Source: an uncultured Actinomycetes bacterium (lineage in GTDB: Bacteria > Actinomycetota > Actinomycetes > Nanopelagicales > Nanopelagicaceae). Taken from it: a stretch of 64,000 bases of DNA. A program made the position numbers and the translations under genes. This document shows, piece after piece, positions 1-8,509 of the stretch (its first letter is position 1; each line of letters starts with the position of its first letter). The stretch covers positions 1 to 64,000 of the forward strand of contig CAIYRR010000072.1 of the NCBI GenBank assembly GCA_903928745.1, written 5' to 3'. Under the pieces are notes generated by a model that saw only the letters and a list, made by a program, of their open reading frames with translations, was not told the DNA's origin and searched no databases.

Positions 1-2
1 AA

Positions 3-179
3 TCAGAGGATGTAAAGATTGATGCGCCAATAACTTTTGGATCATCAACAGAACTTCTTGAGGCAATCTCCGGAATTAAATCTGATGCCCCTCTATGTAT
101 GACATGCGGAGTCAAGATGCGTGCATCTGGCGCTTGCTATGTCTGCGAAGGCTGTGGCAATACTTCAGGTTGCAGTTAA
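3..179 (+). CDS. nrdJ: C-terminal fragment of vitamin B12-dependent (class II) ribonucleotide reductase; 5' end lies outside window
   Basis: Frame 3 reads ...SEDVKIDAPITFGSSTELLEAISGIKSDAPLCMTCGVKMRASGACYVCEGCGNTSGCS*; CxxC...CxxCG zinc-type tail typical of NrdJ C-termini. Confidence 0.65.
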   Translation, partial: SEDVKIDAPITFGSSTELLEAISGIKSDAPLCMTCGVKMRASGACYVCEGCGNTSGCS

Positions 180-227
180 TCTGAGGCAAAAATCGCTGAG
201 CCAAAAACTCAGGTTTTCTAAGATTAA

Positions 228-264
228 AGAAATGGTGTCGACCCACTGGGTTGGCACCATTTCT
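228..264 (+). terminator. Intrinsic terminator-like hairpin after nrdJ
   Basis: AGAAATGGTG (228-237) pairs perfectly with CACCATTTCT (255-264), followed by a T-rich tract. Confidence 0.7.
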
Positions 265-292
265 CTTATTTCTCCTATTTCTCTTATTTCTC
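263..292 (+). repeat. Short 9-bp tandem repeat (CTCTTATTT CTCCTATTT CTCTTATTT CTC)
   Basis: Three near-identical 9-mers directly after the hairpin. Confidence 0.7.
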
Positions 293-324
293 AGGCCTAA
301 GACTCTTAGGAGGAGAGTGTCCAT

Positions 325-353
325 TTGCACTTGCATACCCCCAGGGGTATGCT
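325..353 (+). promoter_or_regulatory. Sigma70-like promoter with embedded CsoR/CstR-type operator
   Basis: TTGCAC (325-330), 17-bp spacer, TATGCT (348-353). GCATACCCCC|AGGGGTATGC (333-352), a near-perfect 20-bp inverted repeat with a G/C tract flanked by A/T, overlaps spacer and -10. Confidence 0.6.
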
Positions 354-407
354 TCATCCAAGAGGAGCGGCTCCTCAAGTAAAGTCAGGAAATGGTAGGA
401 AGTACTT

Positions 408-578
408 ATGTGCAGTAGAACCACTTGTCGCAAGTGCGGAAAAGCATCATGGTCTGGATGTGGCCAACACGTGGCTCAGGTCATGAAAGGCATTCCAAAG
501 TCTCAACAGTGCCAGGGCCACCAGAATGATCCAAAAGAGCCTGGCGTATTTTCACGACTATTTGGCAAGAAGGCTTAA
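408..578 (+). CDS. Small Cys-rich putative zinc-binding protein (56 aa), copy 1
   Basis: MCSRTTCRKCGKASWSGCGQHVAQVMKGIPKSQQCQGHQNDPKEPGVFSRLFGKKA*; CxxCGKxxWxGCGxH motif; below the ORF-track size cutoff. Confidence 0.75.
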   Translation: MCSRTTCRKCGKASWSGCGQHVAQVMKGIPKSQQCQGHQNDPKEPGVFSRLFGKKA

Positions 579-580
579 CA

Positions 581-727
581 ATGTGTAGCGCTGTCCGATG
601 CAATAAGTGCGGGAAAGCCACTTGGGCTGGTTGTGGCAATCACATCGATGAAGCACTTTCCCGATTCTCTGAGAGCGAAAGATGTCAATGCAATAGTGAT
701 CTTTCTTCTTGGGTTCCTGGTAAGTAA
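581..727 (+). CDS. Small Cys-rich putative zinc-binding protein (48 aa), copy 2, paralogous to 408..578
   Basis: MCSAVRCNKCGKATWAGCGNHIDEALSRFSESERCQCNSDLSSWVPGK*; same MCSxxxCxKCGKAxWxGCGxH core, 2 bp after copy 1. Confidence 0.75.
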   Translation: MCSAVRCNKCGKATWAGCGNHIDEALSRFSESERCQCNSDLSSWVPGK

Positions 728-1510
728 TTGACGCAAACCCCTGCTGGAAATCGCTGGCGCGAATCTTTAGAAGCGTGGGCAATTCCCAAAGAGATTCTTG
801 ATCAAGCGCCAGAGAATCCTTGGATTCATCCACCAGTGATGTTCCAAATTCCTGCACACATTGAGGATTCCATTTCTCATCAACGCGCTCGTGAGGCGTT
901 GCCAAAGGGTGGCTCAATTCTTGATATTGGTTGCGGGGGAGGTATTGCCGCTTTTGCGGTTGTGCCAGAGGCTGCGCACGTGATTGGCGTGGATCACCAG
1001 AGCGAGATGCTTGAGATGTTTGCTGAAAATGCCATAGAACGTGGCGTAACTTCGGAAGTTTTTGAAGGTTTCTGGCCGATGTTGGCCGGTGAAGTTCCCG
1101 TTGCAGATGTTGCGGTAGCCCATCACGTTCTTTATAACGTTGCAAGAATCGAAGAGTTTGTACTTGCGATGAGTTCTCATGCCAGGAAACGTGTTGTGAT
1201 TGAGATTCCTCAAAGACATCCACTTACAACAGCGACACCACTCTGGAAACATTTTTGGAACTTAGATAGACCAACACAACCAACTCCAGAAGATCTGATG
1301 GCAGTCTTGGAAGAGTTGGGAATCACGGCCCACCTGGAAATGTGGGATGGCTCGATGCGAACCGAAGCAGATCTTGAATCCCAAGCGTATTTTTCTCGTA
1401 TTCGACTCTGTTTACCTGAGTCACGTGAAAGCGAAGTATGCGATTTCTTGTTATCTCAACCAAAGGTCGCGATAAGAAATCTTGCAACCATTTGGTGGGA
1501 TGTCAGTTAG
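728..1510 (+). CDS. Class I SAM-dependent methyltransferase
   Basis: SILDIGCGGGIAAFAV motif I; TTG start directly abutting the preceding stop codon. Confidence 0.75.
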   Translation: MTQTPAGNRWRESLEAWAIPKEILDQAPENPWIHPPVMFQIPAHIEDSISHQRAREALPKGGSILDIGCGGGIAAFAVVPEAAHVIGVDHQSEMLEMFAENAIERGVTSEVFEGFWPMLAGEVPVADVAVAHHVLYNVARIEEFVLAMSSHARKRVVIEIPQRHPLTTATPLWKHFWNLDRPTQPTPEDLMAVLEELGITAHLEMWDGSMRTEADLESQAYFSRIRLCLPESRESEVCDFLLSQPKVAIRNLATIWWDVS

Positions 1511-1532
1511 TAGCTAGTAATTCAAAGTGAGC

Positions 1533-1554
1533 GTTAATTCCAACCTGAATTAAC
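1533..1554. terminator. Candidate bidirectional hairpin between convergent genes
   Basis: GTTAATTC-CAACCT-GAATTAAC, 8-bp perfect stem. Confidence 0.5.
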
Positions 1555-2869
1555 TTCTCCCGAGCATTTTGCGGATCTGCTCAAGCGCCACTTTTACACG
1601 TGCTTCATAACCATGAGTTGTTGGGCGGTAATACTGCGCACCAACGAGTTCATCGGGCAGATATTGCTGGCAGGCAACGCCTAATTCCACATCATGCGGA
1701 TAAATGTAGGAGGCAGATTCTCGAGCTTTGCTGACTTGGCTATCTCGGAGTGCGCCCGAATTTGGATCACGCAAATGTGGTGGTACTGCGCCACTTTTAC
1801 CAGCACGTACATCTGCTATCGCTGATTCAATCGCCATGTATGCCGCATTGGATTTCGGTGCACATGCAAGATAAGTAACCGCCTCCGCAAGAATGATGCG
1901 TGCCTCAGGCATGCCAACAAGTGCAACTGCTTGCGCTGCTGCAACGGTTAAACCAAGAGCACTGGGATCGGCGATGCCAATATCTTCACTGGAGCTAATC
2001 ATTACTCGACGGGCAATGAAACGTGGATCCTCACCTGCTTCCAACATCCGCGCTAAATAGTGCAGCGCAGCATCTACATCAGAGCCTCGGATGCTTTTAA
2101 TAAATGCGCTAGCAACGTCGTAATGATTATCGCCACCTCTGTCATACGTTGCGATGACTCGGTCTACTGCACGGCCAAGTACATCGGCTGTAATTTCACC
2201 AGTTGCAGCACCGGCGGCGGCTTCAAGATATGTAAGTGCTCGACGTGCATCCCCTGCTGCGAGTCTGACAAGAGAGCCCAGGGCCTCTTGGGAAATGGTG
2301 ACTTCATTGTTGAGTCCGCGAACGTCTGTGATTGCTCTATTGATGAGCGTTGCAATATCGGAATCAGGAATTGCACGAAGAGTCAGAACAATAGAACGTG
2401 AAAGGAGAGGGGAAATGATGGAGAAAGATGGGTTCTCGGTAGTAGCAGCAACAAGTGTGACCCATCTATTTTCTACTCCGGGAAGGAGTGCATCTTGTTG
2501 TGCTTTGGAGAAACGGTGAACCTCGTCGATAAAGAGAACGGTTTCTTTCTTCTCTTTTTCTAGGCGCTCTTGCGCTTCGGAAAGGACTTCGCGTACTTGG
2601 GCGACACCTGAACTTACTGCTGAGAGTTCTACAAAGGCGCGCGAGTCAGAATGCGCGATCATTTTGGCGAGTGTTGTTTTTCCACTTCCGGGTGGGCCAT
2701 AGAGCAAGACGCTGGTGATGTGTTTTTCTTGCCCCTGAATTAAACGCTCTAGGGGAGAACCAGCTTGCAAGAGGTGGTGTTGGCCAAGAAGTTCTTGGAC
2801 GCTTGCAGGTCGAAGTCTGACGGCAAGTGGCGCCGTGAGATCCCGCGCATTTGTTGCTTCCATTTTCAT
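1550..2869 (-). CDS. rarA: Replication-associated recombination protein RarA/MgsA (AAA+ ATPase)
   Basis: PLAVRLRPASVQELLGQHHLL, LLYGPPGSGKTTLA, FIDEVHRFSKAQQDALLPGVE. Confidence 0.92.
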   Translation of the reverse strand: MKMEATNARDLTAPLAVRLRPASVQELLGQHHLLQAGSPLERLIQGQEKHITSVLLYGPPGSGKTTLAKMIAHSDSRAFVELSAVSSGVAQVREVLSEAQERLEKEKKETVLFIDEVHRFSKAQQDALLPGVENRWVTLVAATTENPSFSIISPLLSRSIVLTLRAIPDSDIATLINRAITDVRGLNNEVTISQEALGSLVRLAAGDARRALTYLEAAAGAATGEITADVLGRAVDRVIATYDRGGDNHYDVASAFIKSIRGSDVDAALHYLARMLEAGEDPRFIARRVMISSSEDIGIADPSALGLTVAAAQAVALVGMPEARIILAEAVTYLACAPKSNAAYMAIESAIADVRAGKSGAVPPHLRDPNSGALRDSQVSKARESASYIYPHDVELGVACQQYLPDELVGAQYYRPTTHGYEARVKVALEQIRKMLGRS

Positions 2870-2884
2870 CCCAACTTGATGTGA

Positions 2885-3499
2885 CTAGTGAAGGATGTAA
2901 TTTCCATACTTGGCCATGATGGCAATCGCCAAGGCCGAGAATATGCCGGCAACAACAACGGTGTCCCATCCGCTCATCATGCGTCGGGTGAGAGTTGCAG
3001 TGAGTTTCTCACTGAATGGGAGGTTTCCATCCAAAACGTTGATTCGGAACATGCTGGAAAAGACGGTGATTGTGGAGGTCGTTACGAGCAAGCACCATGG
3101 GCAGAAAGCACCGATAACAAAGTAGCTCTGGGAAAATAACCAACCAGCAAAGAGCAGGCCAACAAAGTAAACAGAGAGAGCGATTCGCATAAACCAGCGC
3201 GGGAATTTTGCGCCACCGAGGGCAGATATTGCCAAGGTGATGACAACGGGTTCGCAGATGAGTCCGAGAAATGAATTAGGAAAACCTAAGAGATTTGATT
3301 GCCAGGAGACGCCAACTTTGCCGCAAGAAATCACGGAGTTGATATTGCAACTCAGTGCAGAGTCGGGATTCTTTGCGAGTGCAATTGCATCGATAGAAAG
3401 AACAAGAGAGGCGGTGATGGAGATTAAAGATGAGACCAGCATGGTCCAATACGCCTTAACGTGATTTGTCGCCGATACTCGCTCTTGCGTCATACTCAT
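2885..3499 (-). CDS. Vitamin K epoxide reductase (VKOR) family membrane protein
   Basis: Conserved C...C loop (ALSCNINSVISCGKVGVSWQSNLLGFPNSFLG), CPWC motif (GAFCPWCLLVT), several TM segments. Confidence 0.85.
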   Translation of the reverse strand: MSMTQERVSATNHVKAYWTMLVSSLISITASLVLSIDAIALAKNPDSALSCNINSVISCGKVGVSWQSNLLGFPNSFLGLICEPVVITLAISALGGAKFPRWFMRIALSVYFVGLLFAGWLFSQSYFVIGAFCPWCLLVTTSTITVFSSMFRINVLDGNLPFSEKLTATLTRRMMSGWDTVVVAGIFSALAIAIMAKYGNYILH

Positions 3500-3608
3500 T
3501 AAGAACGTCCTATCTGTTATCAATCTGTTATCAATCCTTGCGCAGAGTCTACCCGTGCCTCAAAAGTGAGCAAATGTAGGGATAAAGCCCCCGTTGTATA
3601 GTTCACGC

Positions 3609-4364
3609 ATGCCAAAGAGCCTTAGGAAAATCCTCTCAGCGCTCTTGGCTCTGTCGTTTTTAGCTCTAACTCCTGCTGGATATGCCTCCCAGAAAACTAC
3701 AATCACAGTTTTTGCAGCATCTAGCCTTGCAGATAGTTTCACGTACCTTGGGAAAGCATTCGAAAAATCACATCCCGGAACATCTGTTCTTTTTTCTTTC
3801 CTGGCATCACCCAGTCTTGCTACACAGATTAATGCGGGGGCCCCGGCCGATGTCTTTGTTTCAGCATCCGGTAAAGATATTCAAAATGCCTCTGATCGAG
3901 TGCCTATTTACCAGGGCTATGTTTTTAATCGTGTAGTCCTAGCTGTACCCGTGAAGAACCCTTTCAAGATTGTGCGTATTCGCGGATTAAATACACCTGG
4001 CGTTAAATGGATTCAGTGCGCACATGAAGTGCCTTGTGGAGTGGCAGCCGACGCCGCCCTTTCATCCGATGGCACCGTGACTTCAAAGCCTGTCTCGCTC
4101 GAACCCAAATCGGCTAGCGTGATTGCCAAGCTATTGCTCGGAGAAGTAGATGCGGCAATTGTTTATCACACAGATGTTGTTAAGAATAGAAAAGCACTTA
4201 AGGAAATTGTCTTTACGGATCGCTTAGCTTCCTCGACGCGATATGCAATAGGTGTTGTGAGTGACACCAAACAGAAAGCCTTAGCAACGTCATTTATGGA
4301 CTATGTGCAAGCGCCTAAAGCAATCCTTTATTTGAGGCGAAGTGGCTTTGGAGTTATTTCTTGA
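3609..4364 (+). CDS. modA: Molybdate ABC transporter substrate-binding protein
   Basis: TITVFAASSLADSFTYLGKAFEKSHPGTSVLFSFLASPSLATQINAGAPADVFVSA. Confidence 0.9.
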   Translation: MPKSLRKILSALLALSFLALTPAGYASQKTTITVFAASSLADSFTYLGKAFEKSHPGTSVLFSFLASPSLATQINAGAPADVFVSASGKDIQNASDRVPIYQGYVFNRVVLAVPVKNPFKIVRIRGLNTPGVKWIQCAHEVPCGVAADAALSSDGTVTSKPVSLEPKSASVIAKLLLGEVDAAIVYHTDVVKNRKALKEIVFTDRLASSTRYAIGVVSDTKQKALATSFMDYVQAPKAILYLRRSGFGVIS

Positions 4365-5152
4365 CCTTGCATAAGGTTGATAAATTAACTGGCACGTTAG
4401 CCGTCCTTGCAAGTTTTTTCATTATTGCCCCCATGTTTGCTCTCTTAGTAAAAGTCCCTTGGGGATCTTTCTTACATGACCTTGCACAAACACAATCTAA
4501 GCAAGCGATCACATTGGCGCTCTGGACTTCGATTCTTGCCGCGTGCATCTGTGTTCTCTTGGGCGTTCCATTGGCATGGGTGTTGGCACGTGGAAATGAA
4601 CGAGTAACAAATATTCTGCGGCCAATAGTTTTAGCCCCAATCGTTTTACCGCCTACCGTTGCCGGGATCGCATTACTGGCGCTATTTGGTAGAGATGGAC
4701 TCCTTGGTAAGTATCTTTACCAAGCAACAGGGTGGTCAGTTCCTTTCACGAGTATTGCCGTTGTCATCACCGGGGTGTTTGTGGGAATGCCCTTTCTGGC
4801 ATTGATTGTGGAATCAAACTTTCGCCATATTCCCAAGGATTTAGAAGATGCAGCGGTGACTGATCGTGCATCACGTCGTGAAGTATTTTCACTTGTTGCG
4901 TTGCCACAGATTCGAAATGGAATAGCCACTGGTGCCGTGCTCGCTTGGGCGCGTGCGTTGGGGGAGTTTGGCGCCACCATGATGTTTGCAGGTTCATTAC
5001 CCGGGCGTACTCAAACTTGGGCGATGGAGGTTTATATGCAGATGGATTTGGATATGGGGACGGCCTACACACTCAGCGCAGTCATGTTGGTGATTGCTGT
5101 TGCCGTTGTATTTGCTCTTCGTAAACCACTCACGCAGGCATTTTCCTCATGA
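4361..5152 (+). CDS. modB: Molybdate ABC transporter permease
   Basis: PIVLPPTVAGIALLALFGRDGLLG and RALGEFGATMMFAGSLPGRTQT; overlaps modA by 4 bp. Confidence 0.9.
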   Translation: MTLHKVDKLTGTLAVLASFFIIAPMFALLVKVPWGSFLHDLAQTQSKQAITLALWTSILAACICVLLGVPLAWVLARGNERVTNILRPIVLAPIVLPPTVAGIALLALFGRDGLLGKYLYQATGWSVPFTSIAVVITGVFVGMPFLALIVESNFRHIPKDLEDAAVTDRASRREVFSLVALPQIRNGIATGAVLAWARALGEFGATMMFAGSLPGRTQTWAMEVYMQMDLDMGTAYTLSAVMLVIAVAVVFALRKPLTQAFSS

Positions 5153-6294
5153 AGATCGCGCCTTTGGTCGAACCTGGCCCAGAGCTCAGCGCAAGTGAAA
5201 TACGCAGGTATGCCCGACATCTTGTCCTGCCAGGAGTGGGAAATCTTGGACAGAGACGATTAGCAAATGCAAAAGTGCTCTGCGTCGGAGCAGGTGGATT
5301 GGGCTCGCCCGTGTTGATGTATTTAGCGGCTGCGGGAGTTGGGACACTAGGTGTAGTTGATTTTGATCTTGTCGATGAAAGTAATTTGCAAAGGCAAGTT
5401 ATTCATGGCCAGGCAGATATTGGCATGAAGAAAGTAAAGAGCGCTGAAGCGAAAATCGCGGAGATCAATCCGTATGTGAAAGTTAATACTCACGATTTTC
5501 GATTGAATCGCGAAAATGTATTGGACCTTTTCAGCCAATACGATCTCATTGTTGATGGGACGGATAATTTCTCGACGCGTTACATGATTAACGATGCGTG
5601 TGTCATAACAAATAAGCCATGCGTGTGGGGCTCTGTTTATAGATTTGATGGGCAGGTAAGTGTTTTCTGGCCCTCACACGGCCCTTGCTACCGTTGCCTG
5701 CACCCCGTGCCACCGGCGCAAGGACTTGTTCCCAATTGCGCAGAAGGCGGAGTCTTAGGTTCGCTCTGCGCGAGCATTGGATCCATACAGACAACGGAGA
5801 CAATCAAGATCATTACCGGGACTGGTACGGCGCTCATCGGATCGGTACTTATTTATGATGGTTTAGAGACCACATTCGACAAGATTACTGTTTCGAAAGA
5901 TCCCTCATGCGTCATGTGCGCAGATCCTTCAAGTGCACAATTGCTCGATGACTATGACGAATTTTGCGGGACACTGACGTACTCAAGTGAAATCACAGCA
6001 GAGGAATTAGCAGGTCGAATTCGAAGCGGTGAGAATTTTCAACTCGTCGATGTTCGTGAGCCGCACGAGTGGAATGAAGGTTACATAGAAGGAGCTGTGT
6101 TGATTCCGCAGGCTGAATTTTATGATGGACGAGCTCAGGAAAAGATTTCAAAGAAATTACCCGTTGTCTTGTACTGTCATTTAGGTATTCGATCTGCGCA
6201 TGCCCTGAGCGCGCTCAAACACAGTGGTTATGAAAATGCATCACATCTCTTAGGTGGGATTGTTTCTTGGGATGAGTACATGAGAAATGGCTAG
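5149..6294 (+). CDS. moeZ: MoeB/MoeZ-type adenylyltransferase with C-terminal rhodanese domain
   Basis: RYARHLVLPGVGNLGQRRLANAKVLCVGAGGLGSPVLMYLAAAGVGTLGVVDFD; C-terminal LVDVREPHEWNEGYIEGAVLIPQ...LYCHLGIRSAHAL. Confidence 0.9.
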   Translation: MKIAPLVEPGPELSASEIRRYARHLVLPGVGNLGQRRLANAKVLCVGAGGLGSPVLMYLAAAGVGTLGVVDFDLVDESNLQRQVIHGQADIGMKKVKSAEAKIAEINPYVKVNTHDFRLNRENVLDLFSQYDLIVDGTDNFSTRYMINDACVITNKPCVWGSVYRFDGQVSVFWPSHGPCYRCLHPVPPAQGLVPNCAEGGVLGSLCASIGSIQTTETIKIITGTGTALIGSVLIYDGLETTFDKITVSKDPSCVMCADPSSAQLLDDYDEFCGTLTYSSEITAEELAGRIRSGENFQLVDVREPHEWNEGYIEGAVLIPQAEFYDGRAQEKISKKLPVVLYCHLGIRSAHALSALKHSGYENASHLLGGIVSWDEYMRNG

Positions 6295-6853
6295 CAATTG
6301 GAGTGCGCTCATCTTGTCGGGTGGAACAAGTGGGAGATTTGGTTCTGATAAGTCAGAGGCAAAACTAGAAGGTCGTGCGTTGATAGATCTCGTTCTTGAC
6401 GCAATTCCTGGAGATGTTCCTGTCGTGGTCGTGGGTCCCAATCGCTTGGAATTCGATTCGCGTGTACAAGTTATTCAAGAGCAGCCGCCATTTGGTGGGC
6501 CAGTGGCAGGTATAGCTGCAGGAATTAGCCTGGTGAAAACAGAGCTTGTTGCTATCTTGGCAACGGATATGCCTTATGCGCCTTCAATTCTTCCTCTATT
6601 GATCGCGAATCTGGATGAGGAGATAGATGCGATCTTGCCGTTGGATGACAGTGGATTCCTTCAACCATTTTCTGGAATCTATCGAAGGTCTGCATTGGCT
6701 GCTGCTTTGGAAAAACTTGCCACGGTGGATGGTGAATCCATGCGCAATTTGGTGGCAGACCTTCGAGTGAAGAGTTTTGAACTTGCGGGCGATGCTCGTG
6801 CACTCTTAGATATTGATACCCAGGATGATTTGCAGAGAGAGGTCAAGGCATGA
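6287..6853 (+). CDS. mobA: Molybdenum cofactor guanylyltransferase-like protein
   Basis: ALILSGGTSGRFGSDKSEAKLEG...VVVGPNRLEF...ILATDMPYAP. Confidence 0.85.
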   Translation: MASNWSALILSGGTSGRFGSDKSEAKLEGRALIDLVLDAIPGDVPVVVVGPNRLEFDSRVQVIQEQPPFGGPVAGIAAGISLVKTELVAILATDMPYAPSILPLLIANLDEEIDAILPLDDSGFLQPFSGIYRRSALAAALEKLATVDGESMRNLVADLRVKSFELAGDARALLDIDTQDDLQREVKA

Positions 6854-8013
6854 GCCACGTATTACGCGAAGCTGAATGGTCTCTTGCACGCGAGGCAGCA
6901 GTATTGAGTGCGAAAGTTTTATCTGCCGAAACCTTGCCGCTATCTCAATGTACTGATCGGACTCTAGCTTGCGATGTTGCCGCACTCGTTGATCTTCCTA
7001 CTTATGAAACATCTGCAATGGATGGCTTTGCGGTAGCCGGGCGTGCACCGTGGAAAATTGTTGGGGATGTAAAAGCTGGTACGCCGATGCATGAAGAACT
7101 TCTCGAAGGCACAGCAGTGCGCATTGCCACCGGCGCAGTTATTCCGGCGGGAACTTTTGGCGTAATAAGGTGGGAAATTGCCGAAGTGGTAGATGGCATG
7201 CTCACTGGCGAAGTTCTAGCAAGGGGAGATATTCGACCTGCAGGAGTTGAATCTCGGAAGGGCGAAATCATCGCCCCCGTAGGAACAACTTTATCCCCGG
7301 CATGGATTGGCTTATTAGCATCTGCGGGCCATGACGAACTTCAAGTTACCCGTAGGCCGCGTGTTGAAATTATTTTGCTCGGTGATGAAATCCAACTCGA
7401 AGGAATACCGACAGATGGATTAGTCCGCGATGCATTGGGACCCCAGCTTCCTGGTTGGTTAACACGGATGGGTGCTGAAGTTGTCTCTCTAAATTACGTT
7501 GAAGATGAACTTTCATTAGTCGTTGATGCTATCGGCGAAGCCTCCCAACGTGCCGATGTAATTCTTACTACAGGCGGCACTGCAGATGGGCCGCGTGATC
7601 ATTTACATGAAGCGATTGCTCAACTAGATGGCGAAATTATTGTTGATCGCGTAAAAGTACGTCCGGGTCATCCAATGTTGTTAGCGCGCGTTGGGGGAGT
7701 ATCACTACTGGGTCTTCCTGGTAATCCGCAGTCGGCAATCGTTGCTCTCATGACTTTAGGAGCGCCAGTTATCGATTCATTGCTGGGCAGAACTGTAAAG
7801 GAGCTTGAAAAAGTAACGACCCGCAATGAGATTAAGGCTCGTGAGGATTTCACTCGATTGGTTTTGGGCAATGTGCGCGGAGGGATATTTGAGGAAGGCG
7901 AACATCTAGGTTCTGCCATGTTGCGCGGATTAGCTCATTCCTCGGGCTTTGCTGTGGCCACGCAACCCACGTGCGCAGCAGGATCTATCGTGGCGTGGTT
8001 ACCGCTTCCCTAA
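6850..8013 (+). CDS. moeA: Molybdopterin molybdotransferase MoeA
   Basis: DLPTYETSAMDGFAVAG; TTGGTADGPRDHL; VRPGHPMLLARVGGVSLLGLPGNPQSAIV. Confidence 0.93.
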   Translation: MSHVLREAEWSLAREAAVLSAKVLSAETLPLSQCTDRTLACDVAALVDLPTYETSAMDGFAVAGRAPWKIVGDVKAGTPMHEELLEGTAVRIATGAVIPAGTFGVIRWEIAEVVDGMLTGEVLARGDIRPAGVESRKGEIIAPVGTTLSPAWIGLLASAGHDELQVTRRPRVEIILLGDEIQLEGIPTDGLVRDALGPQLPGWLTRMGAEVVSLNYVEDELSLVVDAIGEASQRADVILTTGGTADGPRDHLHEAIAQLDGEIIVDRVKVRPGHPMLLARVGGVSLLGLPGNPQSAIVALMTLGAPVIDSLLGRTVKELEKVTTRNEIKAREDFTRLVLGNVRGGIFEEGEHLGSAMLRGLAHSSGFAVATQPTCAAGSIVAWLPLP

Positions 8014-8029
8014 CGTAGGATTCAGGATT

Positions 8030-8509
8030 ATGACAACTGAGAATTCATTCACACATCTAGATGACAAAGGCCAAGCCCACATGGTTGATGTCACCGATCG
8101 CGATGTCAGCGTTCGTACCGCCACTGCATCGGGCTCAGTAAAACTTTCCCACGCTGTTGTCGCACTACTGCGCGAGGGCGGAATTCCTAAAGGAGATGTG
8201 TTGGCCACTGCGCGCATCGCTGCGATCATGGGTGCCAAACGCACTCCAGATCTCATTCCTTTGTGTCATCCCATTGCACTTCACGGCGTGGATGTAGAAC
8301 TCGAAATTATTGAGTCCGGAGTTTCTATTCGCGTATCTGTGCGTACCGCAGATCGCACGGGTGTGGAAATGGAAGCGCTCACTGCTGTTTCTGTCGCGGG
8401 GCTAACGGTGATTGACATGGTGAAAGCTTTGGATCCTGGCGCATCAATGTGCGATGTTCGGGTGGAAGCTAAATCAGGTGGTCGAAATGGTGACTGGGTT
8501 CGGGATTGA
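8030..8509 (+). CDS. moaC: Cyclic pyranopterin monophosphate synthase MoaC
   Basis: FTHLDDKGQAHMVDVTDRDVSVRTATASG; TPDLIPLCHPIAL; GVEMEALTAVSVAGLTVIDMVKA. Confidence 0.95.
   Translation: MTTENSFTHLDDKGQAHMVDVTDRDVSVRTATASGSVKLSHAVVALLREGGIPKGDVLATARIAAIMGAKRTPDLIPLCHPIALHGVDVELEIIESGVSIRVSVRTADRTGVEMEALTAVSVAGLTVIDMVKALDPGASMCDVRVEAKSGGRNGDWVRD

Noticed and set aside
263-292. Short tandem repeats considered as CRISPR remnant
   Set aside because: 9-bp direct repeats without spacers and no cas genes anywhere in the window.
558-1223. 221-aa minus-strand ORF (and 914..1252) opposite the methyltransferase
   Set aside because: Antisense to a gene with clear SAM-methyltransferase motifs and to the second Cys-rich ORF; composition looks like shadow coding with no recognisable domain.
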